Positions 1 through 5,329 of a stretch of DNA of 6,132 nucleotides are shown piece by piece (the stretch's first letter is position 1; each line of letters begins with the position of its first letter). Both the position numbers and the translations under genes were made by a program. The stretch comes from Terriglobia bacterium (lineage in GTDB: Bacteria; Acidobacteriota; Terriglobia; UBA7540), in contig JASHTO010000711.1 of NCBI GenBank assembly GCA_030040515.1, forward strand, positions 1 to 6,132. The letters are read 5' to 3'. The notes beneath the pieces are model-generated. The model did no database searches and was not told the DNA's origin. It saw nothing but the letters and a program-made list of their open reading frames with translations.

Positions 1-1
1 C

Positions 2-766
2 TGCGACTACATCGCCTACGCTGCCGACAAGGGCATGTGGACCTCCATGCCCACCAACGGCCTGCTGATCAAGAAATACGCCGACGGCGTGGCGCGGCTC
101 GACATGCTGGAGGTCTCCATCGACTCCCTCAACGTGCAGCGATTCGCCAAGCGGCGCGGGCTCGACGGGCTACCGAAAATTCTGGAGAACCTGGAATTCG
201 TTCTGGCCAAGCGCAAGCCCTACACCACGCAGATCAACGCCGCGGTGAACATCGAAAATCTCTACGACCTGCCGGCGCTGGCGGAGTTCTGCAAGCAGCA
301 CCACCTGGTGATGCACCCCGAGGCGGTGCACAACGTGATGCGCGACGGCGAAATGCTGCCCGACGCCGAGTTGCACGGCAAAGACCTGGATACGGTCGAG
401 ATGTTCCTGCGCGAGCTGCGCATGTCGTACCCGAAAAACGTGCGCTTCTATACGCACTACTACAATTTTTATCGTATGGGCGGCTTCGGGCCGAAGTTTC
501 CGTGCCGGCATCCCTCGAAGTTGATCTCCATGAAGCCCGATGGCTCCATCCACTTGCCGTGCGCGTTTGTGACTCTGCATAAATCGCAGGCTCCGCTGCG
601 GGAAATCTTCGAGTCGGAGGCGGCGAAGAAAATCATCGCCCAGGAGGCCACGCTGTGGGACTTCTGCAAAGGATGCAAAATCGGCTGCCCGTATGAAGTC
701 AGCGCCTTTACTAACAGTCCCATGCTGGCACTGGAATCAGGGCTGAATTTTCTGCGGATTATTTAG
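2..766 (+). CDS. Radical SAM protein, C-terminal part with SPASM-like cysteine tail (5' truncated)
   Basis: The reading frame is open from nucleotide 2 to the TAG at 764-766, giving 254 residues; the start lies outside the window. What is visible fits the later half of a radical SAM barrel. There is a TNGLLI strand near residues 19-24 and an LEVSIDS strand near 35-41, followed by helix-rich sequence. The CxxxCxxC motif that binds the SAM-cleaving iron-sulfur cluster would be upstream and is not seen. The C-terminal third has five cysteines: one in FPCRHP, one in HLPCAF after the 'MKPDGSI' turn, and three in FCKGCKIGC. This spacing is typical of a SPASM or twitch domain holding an auxiliary Fe-S cluster. 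Such enzymes modify peptides, sugars or lipids by radical chemistry; the substrate cannot be inferred here. The family call is firm, the specific function unknown. Confidence 0.85.
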   Translation, partial: CDYIAYAADKGMWTSMPTNGLLIKKYADGVARLDMLEVSIDSLNVQRFAKRRGLDGLPKILENLEFVLAKRKPYTTQINAAVNIENLYDLPALAEFCKQHHLVMHPEAVHNVMRDGEMLPDAELHGKDLDTVEMFLRELRMSYPKNVRFYTHYYNFYRMGGFGPKFPCRHPSKLISMKPDGSIHLPCAFVTLHKSQAPLREIFESEAAKKIIAQEATLWDFCKGCKIGCPYEVSAFTNSPMLALESGLNFLRII

Positions 767-817
767 CCCCGATTATTCATGAATTTCTTGGAGCGGCGGT
801 TGGGGAAAAGAGTTTCT

Positions 818-936
818 CACAGAGGCCGCCGAGTCAAGGCACAGAGGGCACGGAGGGAACCCGGAGAACTTCGCTGTGGACTCTGCGCGCCAACACTTCG
901 GTGATTCCAACGGTCACAGACTCCGTGAACTCTGTG
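818..936. repeat. Degenerate CACAGAG/CACGGAG intergenic repeat with inverted arms
   Basis: In the gap between the radical SAM gene and the deacetylase, CACAGAGGCCGCCGAG (818-833) is followed 22 bp later by CACAGAGGGCACGGAG (840-855), matching at 13 of 16 positions. The reverse complement of 921-936 is CACAGAGTTCACGGAG, matching the second copy at 14 of 16. The element is therefore a direct repeat on the left and an inverted partner on the right, with about 65 bp between the inverted arms. It resembles the abundant 'acagaggncacagagg' intergenic repeats I associate with Acidobacteria and some other soil bacteria, but I cannot check copy number here. Translations of it on either strand (SVPSVP-type, or HRLRELCVNL) are spurious. 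Confidence 0.7.
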
Positions 937-978
937 TGAACCTCACTTCGGTTTGGCTCTGCTGCGCCTTCAAAGAAC

Positions 979-1698
979 ATGCTTCTCCACATTCTCGAAA
1001 TTATCGCCGCTGTCGCGCTCGCATGCGGCCTGTGGTTCTGGTGGGCCTGCTCGGAGCCGTGGTCCACTTTCTTCCGCCCGGTGCTGATTCGCGGGCCGCG
1101 GGAAGGGAATCGCATCGCGCTCACGTTTGACGATGGGCCGGCGGAGAAATTTACCGAACAGATTCTCACCATCCTGCGCGAGCACCGCGTGCCCGCCACG
1201 TTCTTTGTCTGCGGCAAAAACGTCGAGAGCCACCCCGAACTGCTGCGGCGCATCGTGGCCGAGGGGCATGAGGTGGGGAATCATACCTACTCCCATCTTT
1301 TCCTCTACTTCAAGTCGCGGCAGCGCATGGCGGAGGAGATCGAACGCACGCAGGCGATTATCGAAAAGGTCACTGGCCTACGCCCGGCTATTTTCCGCCC
1401 CCCTTACGGCGCGCGCTGGTTCGGCCTGGTACCCACCCTTTTGCAGCGGGGCATGCACATGATTCTGTGGTCCGCCACCGGGTACGATTGGAAGAAAGGC
1501 ACTCAGGGCATCGTGGCCGCCACGCTGCGAGAACTGAAGCCCGGTGCCGTCATCCTGCTGCACGACGGTCAAAACACGCGCCAACCTGAGGAAATCGACC
1601 GGTCAAGCACCGTCGCCGCCCTGCCCGCCATCATCGCCGGAGCCCGCGAGCGGGGCTATACCTTCGCTCCGCTAAGGGATTTCCTTCCAACTTCCTGA
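979..1698 (+). CDS. Polysaccharide deacetylase, NodB/CE4 family, membrane-anchored
   Basis: A 239-residue protein with all five CE4 motifs. TFDDGP is at 49-54 (D51 the likely catalytic base, D52 a metal ligand). HTYSH at 102-106 supplies the two metal-binding histidines. RPPYG is at 140-144, the YDW segment at 169-171, and LLHDG at 193-197 (H195 the likely catalytic acid). The family removes N- or O-acetyl groups from chitin-like oligomers, peptidoglycan, exopolysaccharide or sugar-lipid intermediates, using a divalent metal. Residues 4-24 form one hydrophobic segment with no clear signal-peptidase site, so I infer an inner-membrane anchor with the catalytic domain outside the cytoplasm. The length is normal for a single-domain enzyme. 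The ATG at 979 was chosen because it includes the whole hydrophobic segment; no good Shine-Dalgarno sequence precedes it. It is 212 bp from the upstream gene, so probably separately transcribed. The family call is near certain; the substrate is unknown. Confidence 0.93.
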   Translation: MLLHILEIIAAVALACGLWFWWACSEPWSTFFRPVLIRGPREGNRIALTFDDGPAEKFTEQILTILREHRVPATFFVCGKNVESHPELLRRIVAEGHEVGNHTYSHLFLYFKSRQRMAEEIERTQAIIEKVTGLRPAIFRPPYGARWFGLVPTLLQRGMHMILWSATGYDWKKGTQGIVAATLRELKPGAVILLHDGQNTRQPEEIDRSSTVAALPAIIAGARERGYTFAPLRDFLPTS

Positions 1699-1829
1699 GC
1701 CGATTCACTGTCAACCAACCTGTGGCACAAATGCAAGGAGGGGAAATTGCTGTAATTTTGCCAGGTATCACTGTTAGCTGACTTGTTTGCAGTAACTTGG
1801 CAAGATTCTTCTGTTGAGAATTCAAGAAA

Positions 1830-1848
1830 AACTTCGAGATACGAAGTT
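1830..1848. repeat. 7-bp inverted repeat with 5-nt spacer
   Basis: AACTTCG (1830-1836) and CGAAGTT (1842-1848) are exact inverted copies around AGATA. No T-tract follows, so it does not look like an intrinsic terminator. It lies 17 bp upstream of the larger palindrome at 1866-1886 and could be a second protein-binding site or an RNA hairpin in the leader. Confidence 0.5.
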
Positions 1849-1865
1849 CGACAATAATTCTCTAT

Positions 1866-1886
1866 GGTGTGGCATTATGCCACACC
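1866..1886. promoter_or_regulatory. Perfect palindrome, 10-bp arms around one base; candidate operator
   Basis: GGTGTGGCAT (1866-1875) and ATGCCACACC (1877-1886) are perfect inverted copies flanking a single T. The 21-bp dyad sits in AT-richer noncoding DNA, 150 bp before the receiver start. It is not followed by a run of T, and a one-base loop is poor for an RNA hairpin, although pairing only nine bases with a TTA loop would be possible. The size and symmetry suit a site for a dimeric helix-turn-helix regulator. A half-match, TGTGGCA, occurs at 1721-1727. The regulator is not in the window and I cannot name its family. Confidence 0.5.
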
Positions 1887-2028
1887 AAGCCAAACTGCGG
1901 TTCCTCCCTTGTAGAAATTTATGTCGCATTATCAACAATTCCTGGCAATAGAATCAATGCTTTACGAAAAAATCGAGAGGAATTTCGATCTTGGAACCAA
2001 CCTTGCCTTAAGGATCAGCTTAGGTTTT

Positions 2029-2034
2029 AGGAGG
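2029..2034 (+). promoter_or_regulatory. Strong, closely spaced ribosome binding site of the receiver gene
   Basis: AGGAGG is a full Shine-Dalgarno core, but it ends only two bases before the ATG at 2037, closer than the usual five to nine. No in-frame start further downstream keeps the ILVVDDD strand intact, so 2037 remains the best start. Confidence 0.65.
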
Positions 2035-2036
2035 CT

Positions 2037-2420
2037 ATGGACAAGATTTTGGTAGTTGATGACGATCAGGAGAGCCGCGGGTTGCTCTGCGAAGTTCTGG
2101 AGAGCGGCGGTTACGCCCCGCACGCGGTGGCTAATGGGCGAGAGGCGCGCGAAGTGCTTAACCGTGACCTTGAATACCGAATCGTCATCGCGGACCTCCA
2201 CATGCCGCAGGAATCCGGACTGGAACTTCTTCGCAGCATACGCCGGCAGCAATTCCAACACGAATTCATTCTGATGTCTTCATTCATGACTGGCCCGGAA
2301 AAGCACGCCGCCAAGGCGCTGGGCGCCCACGCGCTGCTCGAAAAACCCTTTCAGTTTACGGAGCTGTTGCAGGCGGTGGCGGAACTCACGATGCAGAATT
2401 CCATCGGTATCTCTTCGTAA
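2037..2420 (+). CDS. Single-domain response regulator (CheY-like receiver)
   Basis: A 127-residue protein consisting of one receiver domain. The acidic pocket is in ILVVDDD (residues 4-10). The phosphoacceptor is D53 in VIADLHMP, the conserved Ser/Thr position is S81 in ILMSSF, and the conserved lysine is K103 in LLEKPF. The position three residues before that lysine, aromatic in CheY (Y106), is L100 here. There is no DNA-binding or enzymatic output domain, and seven residues or so of tail follow the last helix. Such proteins take a phosphoryl group from a histidine kinase and act by binding a partner, or serve in a phosphorelay. No kinase is in the window. The gene follows the 338-bp regulatory-looking gap and ends 52 bp before the acyl carrier protein gene on the same strand, so it may lead that operon. 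The family is certain; partner and output are unknown. Confidence 0.93.
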   Translation: MDKILVVDDDQESRGLLCEVLESGGYAPHAVANGREAREVLNRDLEYRIVIADLHMPQESGLELLRSIRRQQFQHEFILMSSFMTGPEKHAAKALGAHALLEKPFQFTELLQAVAELTMQNSIGISS

Positions 2421-2472
2421 GCAGATTGCAAGCTACAGGTTGCATCCAAATTTTTCAGAATAAGGAGCCAAG

Positions 2473-2760
2473 ATGGACGTTTCACAAAAGGTGATTGAGA
2501 TCATCGCACGCGAGCAACATCTGGACGTGGCTAAGATCACGCCGGATTCGACCTTCGCGGAGCTGGGCATTGATTCGCTCGACGGCGTGAACATCCTTTT
2601 CGCCCTGGAAGAGGAATTCAAGCTGGACATTCCCGACACGGTGGCGCAGAACATGAAGAGCGTCCGCCAGGTTGTGGACAGCCTGACGCGGGTGATTGAA
2701 GGCAAGGATGTGTCGGACCTCGTGGCCATGGCCAAAGGCGAGCCGACCGCGACGGTCTAA
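2473..2760 (+). CDS. Acyl carrier protein
   Basis: A 95-residue acidic helical protein with the 4'-phosphopantetheine attachment motif GIDSLD; the modified serine is S35. The following helix, VNILFALEEEFKLDIPD, matches the acidic helix II of ACPs, which docks with synthases and transferases. It carries acyl or ketoacyl chains as thioesters in the cytoplasm. AAGGAG at 2462-2467, five bases before the ATG, fixes the start. The protein is about 15 residues longer than a typical FabD/FabF-associated ACP (about 78-80). The extra length is a C-terminal tail rich in small residues (roughly 81-95). The gene is 25 bp upstream of a FabF-type synthase, its expected partner. The flanking lipid-type glycosyltransferase and ligase argue for a dedicated carrier rather than the housekeeping AcpP, although no fabD, fabG or plsX is visible to test that. 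The family is certain; the pathway is inferred. Confidence 0.95.
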   Translation: MDVSQKVIEIIAREQHLDVAKITPDSTFAELGIDSLDGVNILFALEEEFKLDIPDTVAQNMKSVRQVVDSLTRVIEGKDVSDLVAMAKGEPTATV

Positions 2761-2770
2761 ATCCACAGTT

Positions 2771-2779
2771 GAGAAAGGG
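2771..2779 (+). promoter_or_regulatory. Ribosome binding site that sets the GTG start of the KAS gene
   Basis: GAGAAAGGG lies six bases before the GTG at 2786. The reading frame is open further upstream to an ATG at 2696, but that would overlap the carrier protein gene and add 30 unrelated residues. The GTG gives the standard FabF beginning, M-RRVVVTGIG. Confidence 0.65.
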
Positions 2780-2785
2780 CCCATC

Positions 2786-4015
2786 GTGAGGAGAGTCGTC
2801 GTCACCGGCATTGGAGTCTTCGCTTCCACCGGAAAAAACGCCAACCAATTTTTCGAAACCCTGGCGCAAGGGTGCTCGGCGGTCCGGCGCATTCAGCAAT
2901 TTGATCCATCCCAACTCAGCGTGCAGATCGCCGCGGAAATTCCGGATTACGATCCGCTGGCGTATTTCCCGGCCAAGCGTCTCGATCTGCTCGACCGCTT
3001 CAGCCAGTTTGCGCTCATTGCCGCCAAGGAAGCTATGGAGTCGAGCGGCCTGCAATTGAAAGATGAGGAGCGCCCGCGCTTCGGCGTGGTGACGGGCACA
3101 GGCATGGCGGGCGCGACCACCTTTGATACCGGCTACTTCAATCTTTACGCCAAGCAGGCCACGCGCCTGCATCCCTTCACTATTCCCAAGATCATGCACA
3201 ACGCGGCCACGTCGCAAATCTGCATGGAATTCGGCGCGCAGGGGCCGTCGTTCACCACCGCTACCGCCTGCTCGTCTTCCGGGCACGCCATCGGCGAAGC
3301 CTTCCATCTGATCAAGAACGATATGGCGGACTTGATGCTGGGAGGGGGAAGTGAGGCGCCCCTTACTTTCGGAATGATTCGCTCCTGGGAATCGGTGCGC
3401 GTGCTCGCTACTGGAAACGGTGATCCCAGCAAGGCCTGCCGCCCCTTTTCCGCAGATCGCGAGGGCATGGTGATGGGTGAAGGTGCGGCAATGCTCATGC
3501 TGGAGGAACTCGAGCACGCGCGGCGCCGCGGCGCAAAGATTTACGGAGAGATTTCCGGATTCGGCCTGAGCTCCGACGCTAGCCACATCACTCAACCCTC
3601 GATTGAAGGACCGGCGCGCGCCGTGCGCATGGCTCTTGCGGAAGGCAAAATCAATCCGGAGGATGTTGATTATATCAATGCTCATGGCACCGGCACGCGC
3701 TTGAACGATGTTACGGAAACGCAGGTGATCAAAGAAGTTTTCAAGGGCTATGCCCGCAAAGTGGCCATCAGCTCGACAAAATCGATGCACGGGCACGCCA
3801 TGGGCTCCACGGCTGCGCTGGAATTGACCGCCACCATTCAGGCCATCGATCGGGGGGTCATCCCACCCACGGCGAATTATACTGAACCAGATGTGGAATG
3901 CGATTTGGACTATGTCCCCAATCAAGCGCGGGAGAAAACGGTGAGAAACGCTATTTCAAATTCCTTTGCGTTCGGCGGGTTGAACGCGGTTTTGCTGGTG
4001 CGAAAATTTGAATGA
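2786..4015 (+). CDS. 3-oxoacyl-[acyl-carrier-protein] synthase II-type (FabF/KAS family)
   Basis: With the GTG start the protein has 409 residues, the usual FabF length of about 410. It condenses an acyl thioester with malonyl-ACP by decarboxylative Claisen condensation, adding two carbons. The Cys-His-His triad is intact: C162 in TACSSSG, H300 in NAHGTGT and H337 in TKSMHGH, with K332 at the conserved lysine. The N-terminal RRVVVTGIG strand and the GEGAAMLMLEE segment (231-241) are typical. The glycine-rich gating loop near the C terminus reads SFAFGGLN (393-400), where E. coli FabF has SFGFGGTN. This may alter chain selection or gating. The active-site cysteine argues against a chain-length-factor (KSbeta) partner, which lacks it. 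It follows the carrier protein gene by 25 bp. Whether it serves primary fatty-acid synthesis or a special acyl product is not settled; the neighbours favour the latter. Confidence 0.95.
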   Translation: MRRVVVTGIGVFASTGKNANQFFETLAQGCSAVRRIQQFDPSQLSVQIAAEIPDYDPLAYFPAKRLDLLDRFSQFALIAAKEAMESSGLQLKDEERPRFGVVTGTGMAGATTFDTGYFNLYAKQATRLHPFTIPKIMHNAATSQICMEFGAQGPSFTTATACSSSGHAIGEAFHLIKNDMADLMLGGGSEAPLTFGMIRSWESVRVLATGNGDPSKACRPFSADREGMVMGEGAAMLMLEELEHARRRGAKIYGEISGFGLSSDASHITQPSIEGPARAVRMALAEGKINPEDVDYINAHGTGTRLNDVTETQVIKEVFKGYARKVAISSTKSMHGHAMGSTAALELTATIQAIDRGVIPPTANYTEPDVECDLDYVPNQAREKTVRNAISNSFAFGGLNAVLLVRKFE

Positions 4016-4066
4016 GGATGAGGAGTTCGGGAATGGGGAAGAGAGAACAGGTGCTGGAGCCTTGAA

Positions 4067-5254
4067 ATGATCCAAAAGCGCGTCGCCATTATGACTCTCG
4101 GTGTGGGCTCAGGACATCTGCGCGCTTCTGAGGCCGTGCAACTGGCTTTACGCGACAGCAGCAATCCGATTGAGGTGAAAGTGATCGACGCGCTCGACTC
4201 TGCCCGCCGCTGGTTCCACTGGCTCTACGTTGATCCCTACTGGTGGATGCTGCGCAACGCGCCGTGGCTGTGGCGGAGTTTATTCGAGCGCCGCCAGCGG
4301 AAACAACACCGCTCGACGGCGCCGCATTGGTTTTTCCGCCGTGGTTGCCGCGAGGTTTTGCGCCAGATCAAGAGCTTCGGGCCCCAACTGGTGATCGTCA
4401 CGGAGGTCGGTGCGGCGGAAATCGCCGCCCTGGGGAGGCGCGAGGATTGGTTCAACGCGCCGATTCTTGCCGTGCAGACCGACTATCAAACCGAGCCGCC
4501 GTGGGTTCAAACCGAGATCGACGCCTATTGCGTGGCCAGCGAGGAAGCGCGCGCGCAATTGATCGGATGGGGAGTCTCGCCCAACCGTGTCCTGCTTTGC
4601 GGAATTCCTGTGGACGCGGCCTTCGCGCTGCCCTTTGACAAAAAGGAACTGAAGCAGGCATTGGGATTGGACCCGCGCCGGCCAATCGTCCTGGTGATGG
4701 GTGGAGGAATGGGCCCGGTGCCTCTTGACCGCATGGTGGGCAGCCTGGAACTTTGCGGCTCGCCCATGCAGGTGCTCGCCGTGGCTGGACGCGATGCCGT
4801 ACTGCGCCAACGCCTGGAATTTCTGAAGGGCAGGGTGGCGCTGGACCTGCACCTGTTCGGCTGGACCGATAATGTCCCCGAGTTGATGGCGGTAGCGGAT
4901 TTGCTGATCACGAAGCCCGGAGGCCTGACGGCAGCGGAGGCTCTGACTGCTGGGTTGCCTATGATCCTGACCCATCCGATTCCGGGACCGGAGGAGCAGC
5001 ACGTGCGTTACCTCGAGCAGAAAGGGGTGGCGCAGCATGCCGAAACGCTGAACGACATTCCGCGGCTGGCGTCACGGCTTCTCGCTTCCCACGAGCAGCT
5101 TGACGAAATGCGGCGGCGCGCGCGTGAATGGTCGCGGCCTGACGCCGCTCACGCCGTTGCCCAAGTGGCTGTGGCGCTGCTGGAGAAGGCCACGTATATC
5201 GATCTGCTCGCCACGCCTCCGCCCAGGTCGGGTGAGTCAGCGTATTTGATGTGA
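4067..5254 (+). CDS. MGDG synthase/UgtP-like lipid glycosyltransferase (GT28 type)
   Basis: A 395-residue GT-B enzyme. The N-terminal half has the glycine-rich acceptor loop GVGSGH (12-17), equivalent to GGGH in MGDG synthases, then an aromatic patch WFHWLYVDPYWW (49-60) that may contact membrane. A TDY strand (138-140) and VASEE (157-160 region) follow. The C-terminal half holds the nucleotide-sugar site: VMGGGMGP (210-217), GWTDNVPELMAVADLLITKPGG (265-286) and PIPGPEEQ (304-311). Relatives transfer glucose or galactose from UDP-sugar to diacylglycerol, or GlcNAc to lipid intermediates, at the cytoplasmic face of the membrane. There is no signal peptide or transmembrane helix. GGAG at 4056-4059, seven bases before the ATG, supports the start. 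It lies 51 bp after the KAS gene and 75 bp before the ligase gene. The family is firm; donor and acceptor are unknown. A true MurG is unlikely given the MGDG-synthase-type N-terminus. Confidence 0.88.
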   Translation: MIQKRVAIMTLGVGSGHLRASEAVQLALRDSSNPIEVKVIDALDSARRWFHWLYVDPYWWMLRNAPWLWRSLFERRQRKQHRSTAPHWFFRRGCREVLRQIKSFGPQLVIVTEVGAAEIAALGRREDWFNAPILAVQTDYQTEPPWVQTEIDAYCVASEEARAQLIGWGVSPNRVLLCGIPVDAAFALPFDKKELKQALGLDPRRPIVLVMGGGMGPVPLDRMVGSLELCGSPMQVLAVAGRDAVLRQRLEFLKGRVALDLHLFGWTDNVPELMAVADLLITKPGGLTAAEALTAGLPMILTHPIPGPEEQHVRYLEQKGVAQHAETLNDIPRLASRLLASHEQLDEMRRRAREWSRPDAAHAVAQVAVALLEKATYIDLLATPPPRSGESAYLM

Positions 5255-5260
5255 GGAAAA

Positions 5261-5321
5261 TCGAAACTCGAAATTCGAAACTCGCCCGTTGCCCAGTTTC
5301 CAGTTTCCGATTTCCAGTTTC
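5261..5321. repeat. Heptad tandem repeats in inverted orientation between two genes
   Basis: TCGAAAC, TCGAAAT and TCGAAAC stand head to tail at 5261-5281. They are followed by CAGTTTC (5294-5300), CAGTTTC (5301-5307), CGATTTC (5308-5314) and CAGTTTC (5315-5321). The second set is roughly the reverse complement of the first: 5263-5283 pairs with 5301-5321 at 17 of 21 positions, so the transcript could form a long imperfect hairpin. It fills nearly all of the gap between the glycosyltransferase stop and the ligase start. Minus-strand translation gives the familiar spurious NWKLGN and NFEFRFS peptides, a sign of an abundant genomic repeat. Confidence 0.8.
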
Positions 5322-5329
5322 TTCGCTAT

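Larger units (their letters stand above)
1699..2036. other. AT-richer 338-bp intergenic region upstream of the receiver gene
   Basis: There is no credible gene on either strand; the minus-strand frames here are shadows or lack family resemblance. Hand-counted G+C over 1801-1920 is 40%, against about 65% in the coding stretch 3421-3540. The region holds a perfect palindrome (1866-1886), a shorter inverted repeat (1830-1848) and a related TCGAGA..GAA.TTCGA copy at 1973-1988. The pentamer TGGCA or its complement starts at 1723, 1759, 1798, 1870, 1878 and 1943. It ends in a strong AGGAGG next to the start of the receiver gene. I could not place a convincing -35/-10 pair. The best is TTGAGA (1814-1819) with GATACG (1838-1843), whose -10 is poor. 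A promoter and operator region for the downstream genes is the natural reading; a small RNA or decayed DNA are alternatives. Confidence 0.6.

Noticed and set aside
876..1130. 84-residue plus-strand frame starting in the repeat and overlapping the deacetylase
   Set aside because: Its N-terminal half is translated repeat and its C-terminal half is out of frame with the CE4 gene, whose motifs are unambiguous.
1814..1843. Sigma-70 promoter TTGAGA with GATACG, 18-bp spacer
   Set aside because: The -35 is good, but the -10 matches only half the consensus, so it is too weak to list as a feature.
1866..1886. Intrinsic terminator of the deacetylase gene
   Set aside because: The dyad has no following T-run, lies 168 bp after the stop codon, and a one-base centre suits a DNA site better than a hairpin.
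1721..1960. Sigma-54 promoter suggested by the TGGCA motifs
   Set aside because: None of the TGGCA sites has a GC dinucleotide ten bases after its GG, as a -24/-12 promoter needs.
2696..2785. ATG at 2696 as the start of the KAS gene
   Set aside because: It would overlap the ACP gene and add 30 residues without family similarity. GTG 2786 has a ribosome binding site and gives the canonical N-terminus.
2618..3925. 435-residue minus-strand open frame opposite the KAS gene
   Set aside because: It is a shadow of the GC-rich codons of the synthase. It shows no recognisable domain, and the plus-strand protein has a full catalytic triad.
5261..5321. CRISPR-like array
   Set aside because: The repeats are only seven bases, contiguous and without spacers, and they switch to the inverted orientation.
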